Shown: positions 25,569 through 33,881 of the stretch, one piece after another | Numbering within the stretch: position 1 is the first letter of the stretch | Layout of the letters: every line of letters starts with the position of its first letter | NCBI GenBank assembly: GCA_964251665.1 | Contig: CAXUKO010000011.1 | Span: 124,001 to 188,000 of the forward strand | DNA from: JBBQLG01 sp964251665 | GTDB taxonomy: Bacteria; Bacteroidota; Bacteroidia; Cytophagales; Spirosomataceae | Length of the DNA stretch: 64,000 nucleotides | Direction of reading: 5' to 3' | The notes under the pieces: model-generated | What the model saw: only the letters and a program-made list of their open reading frames with translations | What the model was told of the DNA's origin: nothing | The model's database searches: none | Made by a program: the position numbers and the translations under genes

Positions 25569-28500
25569 TTAGTGGTGCACCACCCGCAGGCTCTGCTGAC
25601 GGACCCCATCAGTTACCTGAATCACATATACGCCCTGTTGGGCCGACAGCCCTGCCCGAACGGACTGGGTAGCTGCGGTGACGGGGATGATCTGTTCGCT
25701 CACGACGTACCCCGCTATGTCGCTCACGCGTACCTGTAATGACAAGCCCTGCGCGTTGTCGACCTGTAAATCAGCCCAGTCACTGGTGACCGGGTTCCCC
25801 TTTACCCTCACCTGCCAGGGGGCAGCGGCTTCAGCCGACAGGCGGGTTTTGCCAAGGCGGCTGGTACAGGCCTGGCGGAAGTCCCACACGAAGTAGACGC
25901 TCCGGGTGGCCTGGTCGGCGATGGGCAGGGTGTTCTGGTTGCCATCAAAGCCAAAATTGTACGGCTGGCCCAACTGACCGGTGATGGTGACGCCGTTGAT
26001 GAACAGGTCGGGTTTGGCCGGGGTAAAGGTGCCGTCGCTGTAGCCTACCTTGAAGTCCACACTGGCGAGCACGGAGTTGGTATAATTGCAGGTGAAGGCG
26101 GCAATAGTGAGCGTAGCGGGGCCGGTGGGCTGGACGGGCTGGGCGTTGACCGTAATGGTAAACAGACCGCTGCTCTGGCCTGCCAGGTTGGTCGCTGTAA
26201 TGGTCACCGTGGGCGTCTCGACCGTAGTGGGTGTGCCCGAAATCAGGCGCGTAGCGGGGTCAAACGTCAAGCCGTTGGGCAGACCGCTTGCGGTGTAGGT
26301 AACCGGGTCGGTGCCGCCAAAGCTGGGCACGGTGTAGCTGAAAGCGGTATTCACCGTTGCCGTCTGACTGGACAGCGCGGGGGCGACCGGCTTGGTAGCC
26401 GTAGGCGGGTTGGGCGGGGTCACGTTAGCGGCACAGGCCTGGCGGAAGTTCCACACAAAGTAAGTGGAGCGGGTGGCCTGGTCCTGAATGGGCAGCAGAC
26501 TCTGGTTGCCATCAAAGGGGAAAGTATAGGTTTGCCCCAGCTTGCCGGTGATGGTGACGCCGTTGATGAACAGGTCAGGCAGGGCAGGCGTGAGTGTGCC
26601 ATTGGAGTAGCCCACCACAAAGTCCACGCTGCTCAACGCACCGTTGGTGCTGAAGCAGGTAAAGCTGGTGATGGTCAGCGTGGCCGGACCGGTTGGCTGA
26701 GGGGATGTCTGCGACTCGATGGCACCCATGTCGATGGTGCCGTTTTGGGGGAAGAAACGGGGATTACCGACCAGATCCGTTGCGGGGCCTATGGGACCGT
26801 AGGCCTGGTTGCTACCCGCGTCGATGGCGGGGGAGTTAGCGGCCAGGGTCACGTCGTTGGCCGATGCGAAGGGCGAGGTGGTGGTGGTTTTGTTATTCTT
26901 ACCCGTATACCCCGCCACGGTATTATCGAGGAGGCTGAACGTAACGGTAACGGCAGAGGAGGTGGTTATCCCTTCGGCAAATGTGTTTTCGTTTCCATTG
27001 TTCCACAGTACACAGTTGGCCAGCCTGGGGTTGCAGTTATTGGTGTTGTAGATGCCCCCCCCCTGGTTGGTCGCTGAATTGCTGAGCAGACTACAGTTGG
27101 TCAGGGTAGGGTTGCTGGCGTCTTTGTTGTAGATCCCCCCGCCGTCATCGGAAGCTGTATTGCTGAGCAGACTACAGTTAATCAGGGTTGGGCTGCTGGT
27201 GAGATTGTAGATGCCCCCTCCCTGGTTTGTCGCCGTATTGCCTTGCAGATTACAGTTGGTGAACGTGGGGTTACTACCGTAGTTATAAATACCCCCGCCG
27301 TTTGTCGCCGTATTGCCGTGCATCCTACAGTTGGTGAGCGTGGGGCTGCTACTGAAGTTGAAGATGCCTCCCCCGATGTCGGCTGAATTATTTGCCAGCA
27401 TACAGCTGGTGAGCGTGGGGCTGCTGAAGTAGTTATATATGCCCCCCCCGCTACCGTCGATAGGGCTATTGCCACCTGTAATGACAACGCCATTCAGAAC
27501 CGCCGTGTTGTTGAGGTTATTGCCATTATTGGCGATGACTTGGTAGCTGTTATCGCTGTTGGTGCCCGGCGTACCAATATCGCCACTCAGGGTGGTGCTC
27601 GATGGCGTACCAATAACGGGATTAACGGCCGGGCGGTTGGCCAGGCTGGTTTCCATACCGACAAACCCCCCGTAGATGGCCACGCCATTCTTCATCCGAA
27701 AGCTGACCGTGCGGTCGGTGCCGGTGGTGGGTTTGTAGAGACCACCCGCCACCCAGACCTGTTCAACGCCGGTGGCATCGATCATGGCCTGGAGGTTGCC
27801 ACTGGCGTTAGCCCACGAAGAGCCATCGCCGGTGCCGGTCTGGGTTACGTAGCGGATGGGCTGCGCGGGAGAACCCGTAAACGTAAGCAACAGGGTCGGC
27901 GTGGTCTGACTGTACGCCGTGTTGGTGGTCGTGAGCAGACAGCGGTAGTACGCGCTGGCCGTTACGCTGGCGATGTAGATGGGCTGGGTAGCTCCCGGCA
28001 CGTTGGTAAACTGGCTGTTGTCGGGCGACGACTGCCACTGGTAGCGCATGACACTGCCCGACACGTTGGTCGATAGCCGACTGTTGTAAGGCGTAGCTCC
28101 GGTGGTGACGGTGGCGCGGGTGACCAGACCCTGCACCGTACCCGTCAGCAGGCCGTCGTTGACCAAACTGGCGTTGGGAAACTGGTCGGTGCGCAGATAC
28201 AACTGCCCGTTGGCGTTGAGGGCGGTATTGGCCAACAGAAAGGCCCGGCCCGTGACCGACAGCAGGCTGTTGAGCGTACTGGTGCCGGTGGCGTGGCCGA
28301 AGCTGACGGTGACAACAGTACCCGTGCCGGAACCGCCGTAGGTGGTGGGGCCGCTGGCGTTAAGATTACCACCGGTGAGCGACCCATTGTTGGTCAGCGC
28401 CCCGCCCCCGTACACGCGTTGGACGGCCCCGGTGCCGACTACGCGGGTATTGGCACCGATGGTTAGAGTAGGCTGGGCCAGTGCATTGCTGACTATGGCC

Positions 28501-28574
28501 AGCAGCAGCCCGAGCAATAGGGTGCTCATCCGGTTAAGCCGGAGAGAACCCGTTGACTGTAAAGGATGGGGCAT
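25569..28574 (-). CDS. Secreted parallel beta-helix protein with T9SS sorting domain
   Basis: A 1001-residue surface protein. An N-terminal signal peptide ends in SNALAQ (MSTLLLGLLLAIVSNALAQ within residues 16-34). Residues 30-230 are beta-rich; around 230-600 a right-handed beta-helix repeats motifs such as GGGIYNYxSSPTLTNCxLxxNTAxxxGGGIYN, each ending with TNC. A cadherin/Ig-like putative-Ig stretch follows (ALSSQTATVNTAFSYTVPSFGG, GLPNGLTFDPATRLISGTP). The C-terminal hundred residues match a T9SS sorting domain (LQVRVSDIAGYVVSEQI ... GVYVIQVTDGVRQQSLRVVHH). Two copies of a 70-residue module (FTC...VDFxVGYSxGTxTPAxPDLFINGVTITG) precede it. Likely exported through the type IX system for carbohydrate binding or adhesion. 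Confidence 0.9.
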   Translation of the reverse strand: MPHPLQSTGSLRLNRMSTLLLGLLLAIVSNALAQPTLTIGANTRVVGTGAVQRVYGGGALTNNGSLTGGNLNASGPTTYGGSGTGTVVTVSFGHATGTSTLNSLLSVTGRAFLLANTALNANGQLYLRTDQFPNASLVNDGLLTGTVQGLVTRATVTTGATPYNSRLSTNVSGSVMRYQWQSSPDNSQFTNVPGATQPIYIASVTASAYYRCLLTTTNTAYSQTTPTLLLTFTGSPAQPIRYVTQTGTGDGSSWANASGNLQAMIDATGVEQVWVAGGLYKPTTGTDRTVSFRMKNGVAIYGGFVGMETSLANRPAVNPVIGTPSSTTLSGDIGTPGTNSDNSYQVIANNGNNLNNTAVLNGVVITGGNSPIDGSGGGIYNYFSSPTLTSCMLANNSADIGGGIFNFSSSPTLTNCRMHGNTATNGGGIYNYGSNPTFTNCNLQGNTATNQGGGIYNLTSSPTLINCSLLSNTASDDGGGIYNKDASNPTLTNCSLLSNSATNQGGGIYNTNNCNPRLANCVLWNNGNENTFAEGITTSSAVTVTFSLLDNTVAGYTGKNNKTTTTSPFASANDVTLAANSPAIDAGSNQAYGPIGPATDLVGNPRFFPQNGTIDMGAIESQTSPQPTGPATLTITSFTCFSTNGALSSVDFVVGYSNGTLTPALPDLFINGVTITGKLGQTYTFPFDGNQSLLPIQDQATRSTYFVWNFRQACAANVTPPNPPTATKPVAPALSSQTATVNTAFSYTVPSFGGTDPVTYTASGLPNGLTFDPATRLISGTPTTVETPTVTITATNLAGQSSGLFTITVNAQPVQPTGPATLTIAAFTCNYTNSVLASVDFKVGYSDGTFTPAKPDLFINGVTITGQLGQPYNFGFDGNQNTLPIADQATRSVYFVWDFRQACTSRLGKTRLSAEAAAPWQVRVKGNPVTSDWADLQVDNAQGLSLQVRVSDIAGYVVSEQIIPVTAATQSVRAGLSAQQGVYVIQVTDGVRQQSLRVVHH

Positions 28575-28611
28575 ATTATAAAAGAGTAAATAGGAGAACC
28601 AATAGAAAGGT

Positions 28612-28644
28612 ACCGGGCTGACTGACAGTGGCCGTCAGCCCGGT
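28612..28644 (-). terminator. Hairpin between the collagen-like and beta-helix genes
   Basis: ACCGGGCTGAC pairs with GTCAGCCCGGT around an 11-nt loop. It lies downstream of the collagen-like gene's stop on the minus strand and may act as an attenuator or terminator before the beta-helix gene; the T-run is weak. Confidence 0.5.
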
Positions 28645-28778
28645 TATTGAGGTTGGTTGGTAGAACGAAGCCCCGCCCTGCCAGGTGAAGGGAACCCGGA
28701 AACCAATAACGGGCGAAAGCGGGTGAACTCTCACTTTGTTTAATCCAGTTTTCGGGTCTCCGTTCGTCTGATGATTCG

Positions 28779-30425
28779 TTAGTTCAGTTTTACCACCACA
28801 AACCGGCAGCTTGCATCGCCATTCATTGTTGAGCTTGCATTTTTCAAAGTCGATGCCCCTCGCACTGTAATCGTAGCACCTGCGGTCAGATATAGGGTTG
28901 TGTTTAGTGTGCCCCGCGTGGAATAAGTAAGTGGAGCGGCACCCTGAAAACTCGAGAAAGCTGGCTCGTAACTGGCACTCGTTCCATAAATGCTCGTAGG
29001 GGAGTAGCCTGTGCCGTTAATATCCAGCATTGGGACAGCAGCAGTCCCATTAGTGGTTAAGCGCACCTCAAATGTGTACAAACCGGCCCCTGTAGAGCCA
29101 ATGGTAAAGGTATTTCCGGTGAAGGTATTGCCATTTGTAAGGGCTGCACCACCGCCGTTTGTGGTGGAAAATGTAACAGCATCAGGTACATTTCCATCAC
29201 CAGCTCGAGTAGTTTGAGCGGTTGTTTTCACTACAAAAAGCTGCAACGACGCACCCCCACCCGCGCTGGGCGTGGTCCATGTCGTGTTGTAGTTGGTGCC
29301 GTCTACTTTGCTCAACACCTGCCCGGCGGTTCCGCCCGTGGGTACGCCCTGCCCGGCAGTACCTTGTGGGCCGGTGGCCCCAACTGGTCCTTGTGCTCCT
29401 GTCGGACCTGTCAGCCCGATGGGGCCTTGCGGACCCGTAGCACCCGTTGGGCCAGTCAGGCCAATGGGACCTTGCGGGCCGGTGGCTCCGGTAGCACCCG
29501 TGGCCCCGGTGGCACCCGTGTTGCCGGTATCGCCTTTAACGCCTTGCGGACCTTGAGCACCCGTTGGGCCAGTCAAGCCAATGGGACCTTGTGGACCCGT
29601 CAAGCCGATGGGGCCTTGTGGACCCGTAGCCCCGGCGGGGCCTGCAACACCCGTAGCCCCGGTGTTGCCCGTGTCGCCTTTGTCACCCTTGAGGCCTTGT
29701 GCGCCGGTGGTACCTGCATCGCCTTTGACACCCTGCGGACCCATTGCACCCGTTGGACCGGTCAGGCCAATCGGGCCTTGTGGACCGGTGGCACCCGTCG
29801 CGCCGGTAGCCCCAGCGGTCCCGGCATCGCCCTTATCGCCCTTGACACCTTGCGGACCCATTGCCCCCGTCAGGCCAATCGGGCCTTGTGGACCCGTTGC
29901 GCCTGCTGGCCCGGTGGCACCGGCATCACCGGTATCGCCTTTGTCCCCTTTGGCAGCTGTAGTCCCCGCCGGACCCTGCGGGCCGATGGGTCCGGTTGCC
30001 CCGGCGGGACCAGTCGGCCCGGCAACGCCCGCATCGCCTTTAATGCCCTGGGGTCCCTGCGGACCGGTCGCACCGGCATCTCCCTTATCGCCTTTAAGAC
30101 CCTGGGGTCCCTGTGGGCCGGGCGTTCCCGACGCACTCAGCGAGGTCCAGGTGGTGCCGTTATAGAAATAGAACCCGGCGGTGCCGTCGGTCTGGTACAC
30201 CATCAGGCCCGTGGCCGGGCTACCAATCAGGCCCCGTTGCTGGGCCGTCATTCGGGGAATCAGCACACCCTGCGTCGTGCTCTTCACGTCGAGCAGAGCC
30301 GAAGCATCGGGCGAGGAGCCGTCGGTGCTGATGCCGAGCGAGCCGGTCTGGGCCTGGGCGGTAGCGAGGGTCAGCAACAGAGCCGCGCCCGTGAGTAGTG
30401 AAGTAGGTAAAGCGATACGGAACAT
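28779..30425 (-). CDS. Collagen-like surface protein with C1q-like head
   Basis: A 548-residue exported protein. ATG 30425 gives a clear signal peptide (cleaved near ATAQAQ, residue 26). Residues 30-100 are a globular N-terminal region found before collagen stalks in this group (LGISTDGSSPDASALLDVKSTTQGVLIPRM). Residues 101-360 are a nearly unbroken Gly-X-Y array of about 85 triplets with GPQGPIGLTGPTGA and GPQGVKGDKGDAG units. The C-terminal 188 residues include AVTFSTTNGGGAALTNGNTFTGNTFTIG and LYTFEVRLTTNGTAA, which resemble a C1q/TNF-type jelly roll, a known trimerising head for collagen stalks. The DNA repeats are near-identical over parts of the array, so length can vary by slippage. Presumably forms a trimeric surface fibre. 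Confidence 0.85.
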   Translation of the reverse strand: MFRIALPTSLLTGAALLLTLATAQAQTGSLGISTDGSSPDASALLDVKSTTQGVLIPRMTAQQRGLIGSPATGLMVYQTDGTAGFYFYNGTTWTSLSASGTPGPQGPQGLKGDKGDAGATGPQGPQGIKGDAGVAGPTGPAGATGPIGPQGPAGTTAAKGDKGDTGDAGATGPAGATGPQGPIGLTGAMGPQGVKGDKGDAGTAGATGATGATGPQGPIGLTGPTGAMGPQGVKGDAGTTGAQGLKGDKGDTGNTGATGVAGPAGATGPQGPIGLTGPQGPIGLTGPTGAQGPQGVKGDTGNTGATGATGATGATGPQGPIGLTGPTGATGPQGPIGLTGPTGAQGPVGATGPQGTAGQGVPTGGTAGQVLSKVDGTNYNTTWTTPSAGGGASLQLFVVKTTAQTTRAGDGNVPDAVTFSTTNGGGAALTNGNTFTGNTFTIGSTGAGLYTFEVRLTTNGTAAVPMLDINGTGYSPTSIYGTSASYEPAFSSFQGAAPLTYSTRGTLNTTLYLTAGATITVRGASTLKNASSTMNGDASCRFVVVKLN

Positions 30426-30675
30426 AGATTGTGTTGGAGAAAATGAAGTAGTAGTACGGGGCAGGCGGGGTAATCGTAGGCGCATAGTCGTGCGGTGTTG
30501 TTGGTTTTTGCGTATTGCGTTTCTGGAGAAATTAAGCTGGCTGACAAACCGGTTGAACAGGTTAATAATGCGTGCGCAATCGGGTTGAAAAACAGCTCAA
30601 ACTTACTGGCTCCCACCGGCCCCGGCCCTATCCTTAAGGGTAGTTTTACAGATCATTTGTCAATTTTTTCATAAA

Positions 30676-30709
30676 AAAAGCAGACTACCCTCTCGGATGG
30701 TCTGCTTTT
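30676..30709 (-). terminator. Terminator on the minus strand
   Basis: AAAAGCAGAC pairs with GTCTGCTTTT around a 14-nt loop; the minus-strand product runs into eight Ts. It may end the transcript of the TPR-LuxR gene, 230 nt downstream of its stop. Confidence 0.65.
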
Positions 30710-30758
30710 CGTGTATTCGGGTGCTGGATAGGTTGCAGTGGAAACCCATCGGGTTGTC

Positions 30759-30829
30759 TTTGTCATCCTGAGGAACGAAGGATCTTAGGTACTTGATCGC
30801 TAAGATCCTTCGTTCCTCAGGATGACAAA
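30759..30829. repeat. Perfect inverted repeat, 29-bp arms
   Basis: Bases 30759-30787 are the exact complement of 30801-30829, with a 13-nt centre. The arm contains GTCATCCTGAGGAACGAAGG. A truncated third copy (CTCAGGATGACAAACC) follows at 30845-30860, together with a repeated ACCGG. This is a dispersed element rather than a terminator. Confidence 0.8.
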
Positions 30830-30939
30830 CCCACCGGCAGACCACTCAGGATGACAAACCTACCGGTGACAAAACGACCATGACAAAGAGCGTTCCTCAG
30901 GCCGGGTGGCTGGAGCCATGACAAAAATAGCCGGTGCGG

Positions 30940-32235
30940 CTATTTGCTGCCCAGGTTCACCAGCAGGTCTACGCGGTCTTTGACATCCAGGAGCTGGTAG
31001 ATGTTTTTGACGTGGTACTTCACGGTGTTTTCGGAAACAAACAGCTTGTCGGCAATTTCTTTATTGCTGAGGCCGGCCACAATGCCGTCGAGCACTTCGC
31101 GCTGCCGGTCCGAGAGGTCTCCGACGTTTAGCTGAGCCGGGACCACTGGTGAGGGCGGGTTACTGGTTACGAACCGGGATAGCGGGGCAGGGAGGGTTGG
31201 GGGCGGGGCCTGGGTCACGGCGGCTTGCACCACAGTTTTCAGTTCGGCCTTCATCCGGGCCAGTTCCTGTTCCAGCCGGGTTTGCCGGGCGCGGTAAAGA
31301 TAGAGCAGGCCCGCGAGTACTATAGCCAGTAGCAGCAGACCACCCACCCCGGCCAGGGTAACGCTCAGCCGCGTTTGGTCGGTGGCGAGTTGCCGGTTGT
31401 GTTTCTGCTGCTGCATGGTTTCGCGCTGGCTGTGCAACTCCGCAATGTGCTCAGCCTGCGCGTACACTTTGTTCAGCGAATCGAGCAGGGCCACCGTCTG
31501 GGCGACGCCCGCCGAATTGTTCCGGGTTTTGTAAATGGCCTTCAGTTCATCGTGCGCATAAATCTGGTACTTGATAATTCCGCACGAGTCGGCGTACCGG
31601 TCCGATTCCCGCAGGGCGGCAAGGGCATGGTCCATGTCGTTCATAGCAGCATAGAGCTGCATCTTTTTGACTAAGATCATGGGCATATCGCAGGGTGAGG
31701 CCACCCGCAGGTCGGTTATAGCCCGGTCGTAGGTCGCTTCGGCCTCGGAATAGCGTTTGGCCAGAAACAGCAGATACCCCTGCTGATGCACTAATTTCGC
31801 CTTATTCTCCCGGTCGATGTAGCGGAACCCGGTTTGTTCCAATGCCCGCATCAGGTCGGCCGACCTGGCTTAATTCTGCACATCAAAATAAGCCAGTGCC
31901 TGCTGCGCCCGAATCTGAGCTGCGTTTGAGTCGGGGTGGCTGGTTTTGGCGGCAAACTGCCCGGCGGTTTGCAGGTACTGCTGCGTGGATGCGTAGTCGC
32001 CCAGCCGTTTGTAGGTGTACGACAGCAGCACGGCGGCCTGATACCGCTCGTCGGTGGTGTAGGCTGGCTGGTCTAAAATAGGCAGCAGCAGGGCCTGCGA
32101 TTTTTTGAAGTTGAGCTGGTTGTTGTAGGCATATACCTGATTCTCAAGCTGCCGGAAGGGCGTTGCCTGACCGTAGGTAGCCTTGATTGTCAGCAGGTTG
32201 ACTAAACAGGTTATCCAGTAAAAACAGACGCGCAT
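30940..32235 (-). pseudogene. TPR-LuxR transcriptional regulator split by one in-frame stop
   Basis: Two ORFs (31870-32235 and 30940-31851) lie in the same minus-strand frame, separated by one TAA at 31870-31872 and six sense codons (ARSADL). Read through, the product is 430 residues plus the stop: an N-terminal signal-like segment, several TPR-type helical repeats (LAYFDVQN-stop-ARSADLMRALEQTGF and RYSEAEATYDRAI), one transmembrane helix (about residues 300-325, LLLLAIVLAGLLYLY) and a C-terminal LuxR-type helix-turn-helix (LSDRQREVLDGIVAGLSNKEIADKLFVSENTVKYHVKNIY). The continuity of the TPR helices across the stop argues that it is a nonsense mutation or an error in the sequence. Each half has intact coding character. 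The family are membrane-bound TPR regulators of Bacteroidota; the stop lies inside a small hairpin. Confidence 0.8.
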
Positions 32236-32356
32236 GGTACCTGGTGAAAGCGAATTTCGTTACGGTGTAAGTAAACCAAAAGTAAGTGTATTTACTCAAT
32301 ACCGCCAAATCTGCCGACTAAGTAATCGTGTAAATTTAGATGAAGCCGGACCGGGG

Positions 32357-32444
32357 TACCCTCAACCCCCTGAAGGGGGCTTTACTGACTGTGATATCCA
32401 GTTAGTAGCTAAGTCCCTGAAGTCCCCTTCAGGGGGTTGGGGTA
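32357..32444. repeat. Inverted repeat with CCCCTTCAGGGGG-type arms
   Basis: The arm 32357-32378 and the arm 32424-32444 are complementary apart from one base indel, around a 45-nt centre that repeats CCCTGAAG. It covers the stop codon of the GNAT gene on the minus strand. Confidence 0.75.
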
Positions 32445-32890
32445 CAGGTTTTCACAAATTTGTAGTGCGTGGCGCGAAAGCCTGCCTGCTCGTAAAAGCG
32501 GTGCGTATCGGTACGGATGCGGTTAGTCGTGACTTCCAGATTAACGAAGTTCTGCTGCCGGGCAAGGGTGTCCAAGGCGTCCATAAACTGGCGGCCAATG
32601 CGCTGATTGCGGTAATCGTCGCGCACAAACAACTCCTGAATCTCGCCAACTTTGCCTACGTGGTGCAGCAGGTGTTGTACGTGGCAGCTCATAAACCCAA
32701 TTACCTCACCGCCTGCCTCAGCTACCCGGTAATAAATATCGGACTGGCCCAGATTACGCTCAAATACGGTTTGAAAGGCGGTTAAGTCGAGTTGCTGGTC
32801 TTCCAGTTCGCACAGAAATCGGTAAACCACAGCCGCATCGCGCGCTTCGGCCGGACGAATCAACACAGAAAGGGGAGCGGAGGTATGCAC
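32429..32890 (-). CDS. GNAT-family N-acetyltransferase
   Basis: A 153-residue acetyltransferase. The fold is visible through RPAEARDAAVVYRFL, VIGFMSCHV, the acetyl-CoA loop VRDDYRNQRIGRQFMDALD and YEQAGFRATHYKFV near the C-terminus. The last residues (KTCTPTP) come from the repeat at 32424-32444, so the 3' end has been redrawn by that element. The substrate is unknown; the length is normal for the family. Confidence 0.85.
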   Translation of the reverse strand: MHTSAPLSVLIRPAEARDAAVVYRFLCELEDQQLDLTAFQTVFERNLGQSDIYYRVAEAGGEVIGFMSCHVQHLLHHVGKVGEIQELFVRDDYRNQRIGRQFMDALDTLARQQNFVNLEVTTNRIRTDTHRFYEQAGFRATHYKFVKTCTPTP

Positions 32891-32975
32891 CGGAGAACCG
32901 TTAGATGGAAAGGGTCAGGAAGTTATGTTTACCGCTTAAAACAGTGCTGCTGGTCCGGTGCCGTATCCCGGTGGT

Positions 32976-33058
32976 GCCGTAGCCCAGACGCCTGCGTCTG
33001 GCTGCTGTCGGTAGCTGAGATACTGGCAGCAACCAGACGCAGGCGTCTGGGCTACGGC
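32976..33058. repeat. CAGACGC-type inverted repeat
   Basis: GCCGTAGCCCAGACGCCTGC at the left is complementary to GCAGGCGTCTGGGCTACGGC at the right, with the arms extending through CTGG/CCAG. A related element lies at 42458-42509. It is in the gap between the GNAT gene and the epimerase gene. Confidence 0.8.
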
Positions 33059-33157
33059 TGGCCATCCGGTAAAGTCCGGGAAGTAAGCCAATATAGCTGC
33101 ACGCTCAGACGGAAACTATAATCATCTACCCAAGAATAAGTTAGAATGAATAACGGC

Positions 33158-33808
33158 TCAAAACTGTTGCAACTCGTCGGATTGAAAAATGTGGTTGCCC
33201 GTCAGGCCCTGCTGTGCCGTCTGAAGCATGGCTTCGGCTACTTTGGCGGCCGGAACAGGCTTGAATCGGGCCGGAATAAGCGGGTTAAACAACTGCATAA
33301 CGCTTTCGCCAATGCGTTCGCCGAGCCGGGCTTTGGGCCGGTTACCCGTTAGCAGCGACGGCCGGAAGACAAGTAGAGTGGGGTAGGCCAGCCGGGCCAG
33401 ATCGCGTTCTACTTCGCCCTTTACCCGGTTGTAAAAAAAGCTGGAGTTCACATCGGCACCCATTGATGAGACGAGCGCAAACTGGCTGGCACCGTTACTC
33501 AGACCAAGCCGGGCAATATCCAGGGGATACCCATAATCCACCTGCCGGAAAGCTGCGTCCGAGCCAGCCTGTTTTCGGGTAGTGCCTAAACAGCAGAAAA
33601 GATCGTCGCCCTGAACTAGCAACCCGTTGGGATGATCAAAATCAAACAGCACCTCCTGCAACCGGGGATGCTGCCAGGATAACGACCGGCGTACCAATAC
33701 TTTAACGCGCTCGTAAGCGGGCGATTCAACCAGACGGCGGGTCAGCAAGTCGCCGATCAGACCGGTTGCGCCGACAAGCAGCGCGGTTTTTAGCGGGTTG
33801 GTCGTCAT
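33158..33808 (-). CDS. NAD(P)-binding epimerase/oxidoreductase-like protein
   Basis: A 216-residue atypical SDR. The Rossmann motif LLVGATGLIGDLLTRRLVES at the N-terminus, LFCCLGTTRKQAGS, FALVSSMGAD with the active-site Ser, a FYNRVKGEVERDL lysine and FRPSLLTGNR follow the HTATIP2/YwnB-like group of NAD(P)-dependent oxidoreductases. The typical Tyr of classical SDRs is present as FFYNRVK. It is divergent from the MG2-plug gene with 73 bp between starts. Substrate is unknown. Confidence 0.85.
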   Translation of the reverse strand: MTTNPLKTALLVGATGLIGDLLTRRLVESPAYERVKVLVRRSLSWQHPRLQEVLFDFDHPNGLLVQGDDLFCCLGTTRKQAGSDAAFRQVDYGYPLDIARLGLSNGASQFALVSSMGADVNSSFFYNRVKGEVERDLARLAYPTLLVFRPSLLTGNRPKARLGERIGESVMQLFNPLIPARFKPVPAAKVAEAMLQTAQQGLTGNHIFQSDELQQF

Positions 33809-33881
33809 TATAGGAAAGGGTTTTTGCTAATTTAAAGCCCGAAATCATATAAGCTGTAGTCTTCTCCCACTTTCCCACCTT

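Larger units (their letters stand above)
30426..30939. other. Repeat-rich intergenic region
   Basis: Contains a minus-strand terminator (30676-30709), a perfect inverted repeat (30759-30829) and a partial direct copy of its outer arm (30845-30860). No gene is evident. Confidence 0.6.

Noticed and set aside
29214..30398. 394-codon plus-strand ORF
   Set aside because: It is antisense to the collagen-like array; its Gly/Pro-rich repeats come from the complement of the Gly-X-Y DNA repeat.
31870..31872. Selenocysteine or other recoding at the in-frame stop
   Set aside because: The stop is TAA, not TGA, and there is no SECIS-like element or pyrrolysine context; a nonsense change is simpler.
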